Source: an uncultured Chloracidobacterium sp. (GTDB lineage: Bacteria; Acidobacteriota; Blastocatellia; Pyrinomonadales; Pyrinomonadaceae). From it: DNA of 22,220 bases. This document shows, one piece after another, positions 1 to 6,866 of this stretch. Under the pieces are notes generated by a model. It was given only the letters and a program-made list of their open reading frames with translations. It did no database searches and was not told the origin of the DNA. The stretch lies in NCBI GenBank assembly GCA_937941715.1, contig CALDGX010000039.1, forward strand, positions 1 through 22,220, read 5' to 3'. Position 1 is the stretch's first letter; each line of letters starts with the position of its first letter. The translations under genes and the position numbers were made by a program.

Positions 1-30
1 TTAACTATTGCCCTTATTTTACGGGCACTC

Positions 31-85
31 TGTGGAAAATCTGTGGATAAACACAAGGCGAAGCTGTGGATAAAAATGTGGAAAA
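31..85 (-). promoter_or_regulatory. Cluster of four DnaA boxes (candidate oriC)
   Basis: Two perfect DnaA boxes (TTATCCACA read on the - strand) lie at 42-50 and 65-73. They are flanked by two one-mismatch boxes (TTTTCCACA) at 31-39 and 77-85. All four point the same way and the order is symmetric: weak, strong, strong, weak. An AT-rich stretch at about 165-210 could serve as the unwinding element. DnaA boxes bind the replication initiator DnaA; such clusters mark oriC or DnaA-regulated promoters. Which of the two applies here is not decided by the sequence. Confidence 0.55.
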
Positions 86-262
86 TCCAGTAAGTGTTTT
101 GTGACCACAATTTACGAAATTGGCTGCTTTTCGACTCGTTTTGCCAACCGACATTTCCGCCGCCGAAAATAAATTGAAAAAGAATATATTTTCATCAATA
201 AATGCGGCATTGATCCGCTCCAAACGGCAATTTTGCCGAAATAAGTAGTGTATTTTTGAACC

Positions 263-288
263 GATTTCCGTGTACAATTGCGGAAATC
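263..288. repeat. Inverted repeat (possible operator) before the first gene
   Basis: GATTTCCG at 263-270 is mirrored by CGGAAATC at 281-288, with a 10-base centre that contains the palindrome TGTACA. It sits 40 bases upstream of the start of the secreted basic protein. It may be a regulator site or an mRNA hairpin; no U-tract follows, so it is not a terminator. Confidence 0.35.
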
Positions 289-328
289 ACAAATTTTTAG
301 TTTGGTCGTGACCATTTAGGAGGGTTGA

Positions 329-1012
329 ATGATGGGGAAAGATCTGATTTTCGGACTTTTGGTGGCTTCGATCGTTTTGGCCGGCATTGTGTCGCGGGCA
401 GACGCAGATATTGCGGATACTCATATCCAACCGTCCGCTACGCCCAAAAGGCGGAATGTTGAGAGTCCCTCCGCCACCCCGCTCCCGACAAAGGCAAAAC
501 AAAATGTCGGCGGGACCGGTGACGGAAAGAGCATTTCACCCGTCGGGGACGCTCCGTCGGAGTCGACACAACAGATCACCCCGAGTAGGGCACCGGGTCG
601 GACGAAGGCTCCAGCAACCGGTGATCAGCCGGAATTGCAGATCATTTCGCCGAATCGCCGAAAAGGCGGCAACACAAATGGTTCCGCGGCACGTTCGGCA
701 AATTCAAGAGTTAGAAACACAAAGAATCAGGACATCGAGGTCGAAAATGACGAAACACACATTGTTGGCCATGACCGGAAGAAAACCGGAACGCCGAGCA
801 GGTCTGCCGATCGCACTTCGACACCGCGGAATACAAGGACCGAGACGGTTGATAATAACGAAACGATCTCAATATCAAGCGGCAATAGCGGTACGATCAG
901 ATCGGGCTCGACGCCTCGTGTCCGAAGGCCGACGATGAGAAAGGGTTCCCATAAAAAATCGGTCAGACGAAAAACTGTTCAGAAAGCTCCGGGCAAGAGC
1001 GGCGGCAAATAG
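329..1012 (+). CDS. Secreted basic low-complexity protein
   Basis: Family not recognised. The 227-residue product begins with a Sec signal peptide: a short basic start, then a hydrophobic run over about residues 6-22, with possible cleavage after ADA near residue 26. The remainder is rich in Ser, Thr, Pro, Arg, Lys and Gly, lacks any folded-domain signature and is probably disordered. The last 40 residues are strongly basic. A strong ribosome-binding site, AGGAGGG at 318-324, precedes two consecutive ATG codons at 329 and 332; the second has the more usual spacing. The gene stands alone: the next gene begins 140 bases downstream. A role in the periplasm or at the surface, perhaps binding acidic polymers, is only a guess from charge. 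Arg and Lys are spread through the chain. Confidence 0.7.
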   Translation: MMGKDLIFGLLVASIVLAGIVSRADADIADTHIQPSATPKRRNVESPSATPLPTKAKQNVGGTGDGKSISPVGDAPSESTQQITPSRAPGRTKAPATGDQPELQIISPNRRKGGNTNGSAARSANSRVRNTKNQDIEVENDETHIVGHDRKKTGTPSRSADRTSTPRNTRTETVDNNETISISSGNSGTIRSGSTPRVRRPTMRKGSHKKSVRRKTVQKAPGKSGGK

Positions 1013-1152
1013 CTTCGTTCGAAATTGGTGCCCGGTTGAAACGGAATCGAACTATTACAACTAACACCGATATTCCGTGAACCCGCGGCCTACAAAAATC
1101 GAACGGCTTTTCGTCAAATGGGCAGGATGATCGCGAACAGGCAACGAAATCG

Positions 1153-3966
1153 GTGAGGGCAATGACTTCTTTTTTACGTTTTTTGGTGACAATATCGTTC
1201 ATCGGGTGGGTGCCGATGACCATGGCAGCGCCCGGTGATATTGATACGACTTTCGGTGTGAACGGCGGTTATTATGTAACGGATCTGGCCGGGGCTCAGT
1301 TAGATGAAAGGCCCAATGACGTTGCCATTCAGTCCGACGGCAAGATAGTCGTGGTCGGATACCGGGACGGAACCGCCGCATTTACCTCGGACCATTTGGT
1401 GACGAGATTCAATGCCGACGGCTCGCTGGACACAACATTTAGCGGAGACGGCTACTTCACCGTCGGCGATGTGGGCCAATACGGTTCGTCGCAGGCGGTG
1501 GCCATCCAGTCGGACGGAAAGATCGTGGTCGCCGGCGGAGCTGGTGTTTCAAGTTCGACCGCGTTCATTTTCAGGCTTGAGCCTGATGGCGATCTCGACC
1601 CGACGTTCAGCGGTGACGGCATTCAAACAATAATTTCAACCGGAACGGTGCAGTCCATGGCCCTTGCTTCCGATGGCAAGATCGTTGTGTCGACATATTA
1701 CGGCGGCGGGGCCTTTCCATCGGGATATTTGACCTACGTCATAAGATTGAACACCGACGGATCGCTCGATACCTCGTTTGACGGTGACGGCAAACGATTG
1801 ATAAACGATGTGACAAGCCAGACGGTCCATTATCCCTACGGTACCGCGATACAGACCGACGGCAAAATAGTCGTTGCCGGGCGTACGAGCACTAACATTA
1901 CCTTATTCGATATCGTAATGGTCCGCCTGAACACGAACGGCAGCTTTGATACTTCGTTTGACGGCGACGGCGTCGTTCGCACACAACTAGCGAATCAGGA
2001 AAGCCAGGCGAGATCCGTCCTGGTCCAATCAGACGGAAAAATAGTGGTCGGAGGGGGCATCTCGCAGCTATTTACCACAAACATGGACCCGGGCATTCTT
2101 CGTTACAATTCGGACGGCAGTCTCGATACGACGTATGATGGGGACGGTTACCGGATCTTCGAGGTCATTGCCAATAACGAGGACTATTATTTCAATGAGA
2201 TCAAGCGTCAGTCCGATGGCAAATATCTCGGCATCGCCGCCGGGGTGGCCAGTTATCCGACCTTTAATCGAAACGATTTCTACATTGTAAGAATGAACTC
2301 AGACGGCTCGCCAGACGATAGTTTTGATGCAAATTCTGTCGTCAGGTCGCAGTGGTGCGAAGGGGCAAAGGGCCTTGAACTGCAGTCGAACGGCGCCATA
2401 GTCGCGATCGGCTCGCTCGACCGGGTCGATCTGGTCGATTACGAGCACGGGTTATGTGTGCAGCGATTCAACGCGAACGGCTCGGTTGACACTTCGTTTG
2501 CCGCGACACCGTCCAACGGATCGGCGGCACTGGGTTCTTTTGGACTCAAGACTATTCACGCGATCGCCTACCTGCCGAGCGGAAAGATATTGGCTGCGGG
2601 CGTTGGCAATTTCACGTCGAGTTTTGATGCGGCGGCGGTGGCCCGCCTTAACGCCGATGGTACGCTGGATACGACCTTTATGGATGAGGGCGTTTACGTT
2701 CGCAGCAACTCTACCACAAACACGGCCTTTTACGACTTAAAGGTACTCAACGACGGCACCTTCTATATTGCCGGCGACGCCGGTACAAGCGGGGCGATGA
2801 TCGTCAAATTTACCGGCGACGGCATCCCTGATCCGACATTTAGCGGCGATGGGGTTACGACCACCGCAAACGCTTCACGATTTTTTGGGGTCGTCGTTCA
2901 GGCTGATGGAAAGCCGGTCGGATGCGGTTCGTCGGGCAGCACGACCAGATCGGGACGAGTTGTCAGGTTTTCCGCGACCGGTTCATTTGAAACCGTAACG
3001 ACAAACAATATGGGGTCGCCCGGTCTCAATAACGAAATACTCGAATGCACGCTCCAATCCGACGGGAAACTCGTCGTCGCGGGATACGGTCATGAGAGCG
3101 TTTCTGACACCGATCGAGTCGCGGTCAGCCGGCACCTGTCAACGACGGCCATTGACACCGGCTTTGGCACGTCCGGTGTTACGACCGTTGATCTGTCGCC
3201 GATCATAAATGACCGAGGTTCGGATGTGGCGATCCAGGGTGACGGTAAGATCCTTATCGCATCGGCCGGCACAAACGGAGCAGACACCGATATGGCGGCG
3301 ATACGGCTCGACACTAACGGGGCACTCGATACCAGTCTGGCGGCCAACTTTGGAAGCGGCGGGATCTCTCTGATCGATCTTTTTCTCGGATCTCCTGATG
3401 ACAGCGCGAGCGCCGTGCTGGCACAGCCTGACGGCCAGATACTCCTCAGCGGAACAAGCGTCGCATCGTCAAACGGGAGATTTGCCCTCGCCAAACTCAA
3501 CTCGGGCGGTTCACCAGCGATCGGATTCGGCATCCTTGGACGGGTGTTGACAGTCTTCCCAACCGGCAGTGCCAATATGAACGCGATGGCATTTTACGCT
3601 AACAGTAAGTTGATCCTCGGCGGACAGGTTTACGGACCGTCCGGACCGATGTTCGCGTTGGCCAGATTTCAGAATGAGTTCATCCCGACGGCTGCCGGTG
3701 CGACGGTCGCCGGCCAGGTGCTCGCCGCGGATCGAAGAGGCATTGCAAATGCGGTCGTCACTATTGAGGGCGCGAACGGGGCAAGGCAATCGGTCAGAAC
3801 TTCAAGTTTCGGGTATTTCTCGATCGAGGGATTGACCGTCGGCGAGTCGTATGTGTTTAGCGTGAGGTCGAAAAGGCACAGCTTTGCCCCAAGGATCGTC
3901 TCGGTGACCGAGGACATTGCCGGGCTCGAGTTCGTCGCGGCCGGCAGTTCATCTTCCGAATTGTGA
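1153..3966 (+). CDS. Secreted delta-60 repeat protein with carboxypeptidase-regulatory-like tail
   Basis: A 937-residue exported protein. A signal peptide covers about residues 1-26, ending near MAA|PGD. About 14 copies of the delta-60 repeat follow at 55-65-residue spacing. Each has a core like G-S-L-D-T-T-F-x-G-D-G, followed by a strand and then Q-S-D-G-K-I-V-V-x-G. Cores start near residues 28, 93, 147, 201, 262, 323, 384, 444, 505, 559, 611 (degenerate), 669, 728 and 787. Such repeats are predicted to form beta-propeller blades. Residues about 850-920 resemble a carboxypeptidase-regulatory-like beta-sandwich (GQVLAADRRGIANAVVTIEG, then TSSFGYFSIEGL). Function is unknown; a surface or extracellular role is likely. 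The start is uncertain: GTG at 1153 or ATG at 1162, both keeping the signal peptide. It converges with the next gene 18 bases away. Confidence 0.85.
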   Translation: MRAMTSFLRFLVTISFIGWVPMTMAAPGDIDTTFGVNGGYYVTDLAGAQLDERPNDVAIQSDGKIVVVGYRDGTAAFTSDHLVTRFNADGSLDTTFSGDGYFTVGDVGQYGSSQAVAIQSDGKIVVAGGAGVSSSTAFIFRLEPDGDLDPTFSGDGIQTIISTGTVQSMALASDGKIVVSTYYGGGAFPSGYLTYVIRLNTDGSLDTSFDGDGKRLINDVTSQTVHYPYGTAIQTDGKIVVAGRTSTNITLFDIVMVRLNTNGSFDTSFDGDGVVRTQLANQESQARSVLVQSDGKIVVGGGISQLFTTNMDPGILRYNSDGSLDTTYDGDGYRIFEVIANNEDYYFNEIKRQSDGKYLGIAAGVASYPTFNRNDFYIVRMNSDGSPDDSFDANSVVRSQWCEGAKGLELQSNGAIVAIGSLDRVDLVDYEHGLCVQRFNANGSVDTSFAATPSNGSAALGSFGLKTIHAIAYLPSGKILAAGVGNFTSSFDAAAVARLNADGTLDTTFMDEGVYVRSNSTTNTAFYDLKVLNDGTFYIAGDAGTSGAMIVKFTGDGIPDPTFSGDGVTTTANASRFFGVVVQADGKPVGCGSSGSTTRSGRVVRFSATGSFETVTTNNMGSPGLNNEILECTLQSDGKLVVAGYGHESVSDTDRVAVSRHLSTTAIDTGFGTSGVTTVDLSPIINDRGSDVAIQGDGKILIASAGTNGADTDMAAIRLDTNGALDTSLAANFGSGGISLIDLFLGSPDDSASAVLAQPDGQILLSGTSVASSNGRFALAKLNSGGSPAIGFGILGRVLTVFPTGSANMNAMAFYANSKLILGGQVYGPSGPMFALARFQNEFIPTAAGATVAGQVLAADRRGIANAVVTIEGANGARQSVRTSSFGYFSIEGLTVGESYVFSVRSKRHSFAPRIVSVTEDIAGLEFVAAGSSSSEL

Positions 3967-3984
3967 GGACGGTCGAGATCGGTA

Positions 3985-4485
3985 TTATTTTTCAACTTCC
4001 TTGAGTTCGCTGACCATTACGCCGTGGGCCTCGAATTCGGCCGCGATCTGGCGAAAGTTCCTGTCACCCAACTTCAGTACGGCGTAATTACCTTCGGTTC
4101 GGACAGTCATCCAGTGCTTCTTCTTCTTGATGAATAAGAACGGAACGGCTATGAACGGAACTATCAGGCTCGTGAGAACCACGGTCGTTATTCCGCCTCC
4201 GACCGAGAACAGCGGCTTTTTCGAGTATGACTGTTCCGCAGACCTGATGTCGCTGTAGGCGAACTCCCGCGTTTCGCCGCTCAGGCTTGTTTTGTCGGGA
4301 ACGATCTTCACGGCATTGTCGCCAAAAATAATGTCGGCGTCTGTCTCGATCGACTTTTTATCTCGGGTAACGACCAATTCGACCGCGAAGGTCCTGCCTG
4401 ACGTTTGAGCGACGCCAGACGAAACAAAGACGATGCACGACGTGATCAGGAGTGAAACAAGGCGTTTTGCGGACTGAGGTGTCAT
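3985..4485 (-). CDS. Hypothetical membrane protein with signal peptide
   Basis: No family recognised. With the ATG at 4483-4485 the product is 166 residues. A hydrophobic N-terminal segment ending near V-A-Q looks like a signal peptide. A soluble beta-rich part follows, then a second hydrophobic segment (G-G-G-I-T-T-V-V-L through P-F-L-F-I) ending in four lysines, then a C-terminal domain of about 45 residues (WMTVRTEGNYAVLKLGDRNF). The lysines after the second helix suggest a cytoplasmic C-terminus. A longer reading frame from a TTG at 4539 is possible. That TTG lies inside the U-tract of the rpmA terminator, and the longer N-terminus would displace the signal peptide, so the internal ATG is preferred. 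The start lacks a clear Shine-Dalgarno site. Confidence 0.65.
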   Translation of the reverse strand: MTPQSAKRLVSLLITSCIVFVSSGVAQTSGRTFAVELVVTRDKKSIETDADIIFGDNAVKIVPDKTSLSGETREFAYSDIRSAEQSYSKKPLFSVGGGITTVVLTSLIVPFIAVPFLFIKKKKHWMTVRTEGNYAVLKLGDRNFRQIAAEFEAHGVMVSELKEVEK

Positions 4486-4537
4486 CACTGTGATTTGATG
4501 ACCGGCCGGCCCAATTGGTTTTATCACTCGTCGAAAC

Positions 4538-4562
4538 AAAAAAAAGCGGCCAAACGACCGCT
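4538..4562 (-). terminator. Rho-independent terminator of rplU-rpmA
   Basis: Read on the - strand, AGCGGTC, loop GTTT and GGCCGCT form a 7-bp stem including one G-U pair, followed by eight U. It lies 26 bases past the rpmA stop codon. Confidence 0.9.
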
Positions 4563-4588
4563 ATTTTACGATAATGAAGAGCCTGGAC

Positions 4589-4876
4589 CTATGCGGCGGC
4601 CTTAGGGGCCAATTCAGGAGCTCCTTCAGCATAAACGCTGACAAACTTGCCTTTTTGGCCTTTGTTCTCAAATTTAACAAAGCCCTCGATCAATGCGAAC
4701 AGCGTATCGTCCTTGCCGATACCGACATTGTTGCCCGGCTTCCACTTGGTGCCGCGTTGACGAGCCAAAATGTTGCCGCCGAGTACGTGCTCGCCGCCAA
4801 ACTTCTTAAGACCAAGCCGCTGCGAGTGTGAATCGCGGCCGTTTCTGGATGAACCTACACCTTTCTTATGTGCCAT
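4589..4876 (-). CDS. rpmA: 50S ribosomal protein L27
   Basis: Ribosomal protein bL27 of the large subunit, 95 residues; its N-terminal tail reaches toward the peptidyl-transferase centre. The family signature is plain: MAHKKGVGSSRNGRDS at the start, then RQRGTKWKPGNNVGIG and KDDTLFAL. The normal processed-looking N-terminus (MAHKKG) begins directly at the ATG, with no cleavable Firmicutes-type leader. The C-terminus ends in a short Ala/Pro/Lys-rich tail. It is the second gene of the operon, 73 bases after rplU, the usual order, and is followed by a strong terminator. No strong Shine-Dalgarno site is visible. Confidence 0.98.
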   Translation of the reverse strand: MAHKKGVGSSRNGRDSHSQRLGLKKFGGEHVLGGNILARQRGTKWKPGNNVGIGKDDTLFALIEGFVKFENKGQKGKFVSVYAEGAPELAPKAAA

Positions 4877-4949
4877 ATGTTTGAGTGGTCAGTGCCTTGT
4901 CGTCTGCGGCAAAAAAAATCTCGCCGTCAATAAATGCGACAGGGACGAC

Positions 4950-5243
4950 TTATATCTTCTCGATCTTAATTTCAGTGAAACCTTGACGGTGTCCTTGTTT
5001 GCGTTTGTACTGTTTGCGTCGTTTTTTCTTGAAAACAATGATCTTGTCAGCCTTTCCGTGGGCGACGACCGTAGCATTGATCGTGGCGCCGCCTTCCATC
5101 TTGGCGTCTTTGCCTTCGCCGACCAGAAGAGCCTCAAGCGAAACCTTTTTCCCTTCTTTCTCGTCGATCTTCGGGACGCGAAGCGTCTGGCCGCTCTCGA
5201 CCGCAAACTGCTTTCCGCCTGTTCTGATAATTGCGTAACTCAT
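4950..5243 (-). CDS. rplU: 50S ribosomal protein L21
   Basis: Ribosomal protein bL21, 97 residues, of the usual length. It binds 23S rRNA in the large subunit. Diagnostic segments are MSYAIIRTGGKQFAVESG at the N-terminus, the central VVAHGKADKIIVFKKKRRK, and the C-terminal KRKQGHRQGFTEIKI. It is the first gene of the rplU-rpmA operon. A purine-rich AAGAGGAG lies about 14 bases before the ATG, and a near-consensus promoter lies about 55 bases upstream. Confidence 0.98.
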   Translation of the reverse strand: MSYAIIRTGGKQFAVESGQTLRVPKIDEKEGKKVSLEALLVGEGKDAKMEGGATINATVVAHGKADKIIVFKKKRRKQYKRKQGHRQGFTEIKIEKI

Positions 5244-5300
5244 CTCTAGTGTTAGCTCCTCTTGACCCTATGCAAAATCTGCACAAGTCGAAAAACTCAA

Positions 5301-5329
5301 ATTATACGGAAAAAGAGTTGGCAGGTCAA
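5301..5329 (-). promoter_or_regulatory. Sigma-70-type promoter of rplU-rpmA
   Basis: Read on the - strand, TTGACC (5324-5329) and TATAAT (5301-5306) are separated by exactly 17 bases. Transcription would begin near 5294, giving a leader of about 50 bases before the rplU ATG. This is the strongest promoter match in the window, which suits a ribosomal protein operon. Confidence 0.85.
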
Positions 5330-5350
5330 TCGCAAAATACGACAATTGCC

Positions 5351-5386
5351 AAAATGCCGGCGATCGCACGAAAGTTGATCCCGGCA
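5351..5386 (-). terminator. Probable terminator after hpt
   Basis: TGCCGG (5355-5360) plus GATC pairs with GATC plus CCGGCA (5381-5386), giving a 10-bp stem with a one-base bulge. On the - strand the stem is followed by a short ATTTT. It starts 10 bases past the hpt stop and lies just upstream of the rplU promoter. The U-tract is short, so efficiency is uncertain. Confidence 0.5.
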
Positions 5387-5395
5387 ACAGATCGG

Positions 5396-5971
5396 CTATG
5401 CTTTCGAAGGATCTTTGACAATGCCGATGAACGGAAGGTTGCGGTAGCGGCCGGCTGCATCGAGGCCATAACCAACAACGAAGTGATTCGGCACGACAAA
5501 ACCTGTGTATTCGATCTTTAGTTCCTTCTTGATCCGCGGTTCGGGCTTGTCCAAAAAACTCGCGAGCGTGATCGAACGCGCCCCGCGTGAACCGAGGATA
5601 TCCAGCAACCGCGAAAGCGTAAGGCCGGTGTCGATAATATCCTCGACAACCAGCACGTCCTTGTCACGGATCGGATTGCTAAGATCCTTGATGATCTCGA
5701 CGTCGCCGCTCGAGACGGTGCCGTCCTTGTAGCTTGAGACCGACATGAAATCGATCGAGAGCGGAAGGTCGATGGCACGCATCAGGTCGGCAAGAAAGAC
5801 GCATGATCCCTTGAGCACGCCGACCAGGACGAGGTCTTTGCCCTGATAGTCGCGGCTGATCTGGGCACCCATTTCCTTGACCCGCTCAGTAATCTGCTCG
5901 GCGGAAAATAGGACTTCGAGGTTCGGGTTCGTAAATTCGGTATGATCCATACGGGTCGATTCGGCGGCCAT
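5396..5971 (-). CDS. hpt: Hypoxanthine phosphoribosyltransferase
   Basis: A purine salvage enzyme that joins hypoxanthine or guanine to PRPP to give IMP or GMP in the cytoplasm. The product is 191 residues, close to the usual 175-190. The PRPP-binding motif VLVVEDIIDTGLTL is intact, with the adjacent acidic pair. Other family segments are LVLVGVLKGSCVFLADL (the flexible-loop side), SIDFMSVSSYKDGT, and the C-terminal FVVPNHFVVGYGLDAAGRYRNLP, where purine-contacting residues fall. The ATG at 5969-5971 is chosen because GAGGAAA lies just ahead of it. An upstream extension of the frame to 6118 would run into the divergent gene and lacks family similarity. Confidence 0.95.
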   Translation of the reverse strand: MAAESTRMDHTEFTNPNLEVLFSAEQITERVKEMGAQISRDYQGKDLVLVGVLKGSCVFLADLMRAIDLPLSIDFMSVSSYKDGTVSSGDVEIIKDLSNPIRDKDVLVVEDIIDTGLTLSRLLDILGSRGARSITLASFLDKPEPRIKKELKIEYTGFVVPNHFVVGYGLDAAGRYRNLPFIGIVKDPSKA

Positions 5972-6008
5972 ATTTTCCTCGCAAATTTGATTGAAAAGGT
6001 TTTTACAA

Positions 6009-6037
6009 ATACTATTCAAACATAGGTCAATATTCAA
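6009..6037 (-). promoter_or_regulatory. Possible promoter of hpt
   Basis: On the - strand, TTGAAT (6032-6037) and TAGTAT (6009-6014) are 17 bases apart; each hexamer matches four of six consensus bases. It lies in the 93-base divergent gap between hpt and the rpiB-like gene. Confidence 0.4.
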
Positions 6038-6064
6038 GTTGGCCGGTCTTTTAGATCGAAAAGT

Positions 6065-6850
6065 ATGTCTGACCCACGAAATGATACCCGCGAACGAGTA
6101 AGGGCACTGGTGAGACAAGTGCTCGCGGCCGTGCCGCCGTCATCGCCCGATACTGCCGAAACTCCATTCAAGGTCGAACATGTGGTCGTCAATTCGATCG
6201 CAGACAAGGTCGGCAAGCCGTTTGACCGCGATGAATCGGCCAAGTCGCTCATCACGGAAGATGACCTGAGGGGACTTGGGCACGGGGCCAGATTGAGGGT
6301 CGCGGCAAATGCCAAATTTACCTCGCTCGCGGATGACATCATCAAGGATCGCGGGATCGAGTTGATCCGAAAGGAGCCGCGCAATAGCACAACCAAGGTG
6401 AAGTCGGTCGCGATCGGAGCAGACCACGGCGGCTTTCGGCTGAAAGAACAGGTCAAGGACCTTCTGACGGATCTCGGCCTGCAGGTGCGCGATTTCGGCA
6501 CCGACAGTGAAGAGGCGGTCGATTACCCCGACCTCGCGCATGCAGTCGCCCGGAGTGTCGCCGGCAAACAGGTCGATGTCGGCATTATTATTGACGGAGC
6601 GGGCATCGGAAGTGCGATGACCGCGAACAAGGTGCCGGGCGTCCGAGCCGCGGCATGCTACTCGCCGGCGCTTGCCCGCAATTCGCGGGAGCACAATGGC
6701 GCAAATGTCCTGACGCTCGGGGCGGGGCAGAATACCTTTGCCGAAGCGAAAGAGATCGTCGAAGCGTTCATTTCGACGGACATCGCCGAGGAACGGCACA
6801 TCAGGCGCGTCGGCAAGATCGAGAACATTGACCGCCAATATAGAAAATGA
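6065..6850 (+). CDS. RpiB/LacAB-family sugar-phosphate isomerase with microcompartment-type N-terminal extension
   Basis: A 261-residue protein whose C-terminal part (about 113-261) is a complete RpiB-family domain, normally interconverting ribose 5-phosphate and ribulose 5-phosphate. Visible motifs are G-A-D-H-G-G at 118-123, DYPDLA, the loop IIIDGAGIGSAMTANKVPG, and SREHNGANVLTLGAG. At the usual catalytic Cys (ICGTGIG in E. coli) there is Asp177, and the neighbouring Thr is Ala. The first 110 residues are extra. Residues 8-23 (TRERVRALVRQVLAAV) form an amphipathic helix, then a Pro/Ser linker, like encapsulation peptides of microcompartment enzymes. Residues 61-102 (SLITEDDLRGLGHGARLRVA, then TSLADDIIKDRGIEL) recall a small module seen in EutT-like and other microcompartment proteins. 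deoC follows after 16 bases, surely co-transcribed. The paired enzymes resemble the core of sugar-phosphate-utilising (SPU) microcompartments. Its exact substrate is uncertain. Confidence 0.85.
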   Translation: MSDPRNDTRERVRALVRQVLAAVPPSSPDTAETPFKVEHVVVNSIADKVGKPFDRDESAKSLITEDDLRGLGHGARLRVAANAKFTSLADDIIKDRGIELIRKEPRNSTTKVKSVAIGADHGGFRLKEQVKDLLTDLGLQVRDFGTDSEEAVDYPDLAHAVARSVAGKQVDVGIIIDGAGIGSAMTANKVPGVRAAACYSPALARNSREHNGANVLTLGAGQNTFAEAKEIVEAFISTDIAEERHIRRVGKIENIDRQYRK

Positions 6851-6866
6851 ACGGAACGGTAAGCTA

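Larger units (their letters stand above)
1..328. other. Non-coding leader region with candidate origin elements
   Basis: No convincing gene lies in this stretch. It holds a cluster of DnaA-box-like nonamers near its left end, an AT-rich tract around 165-210, and a dyad just before the first gene. The left window edge cuts whatever lies upstream, so whether dnaA or another origin-associated gene is adjacent cannot be seen. Confidence 0.6.

Noticed and set aside
256..278. Promoter TTGAAC ... TACAAT before the basic secreted protein
   Set aside because: The spacer is only 11 bases, too short for a sigma-70 promoter.
4486..4539. N-terminal extension of the small membrane protein from a TTG
   Set aside because: The TTG lies in the U-tract of the rpmA terminator and would place 18 residues ahead of the signal peptide.
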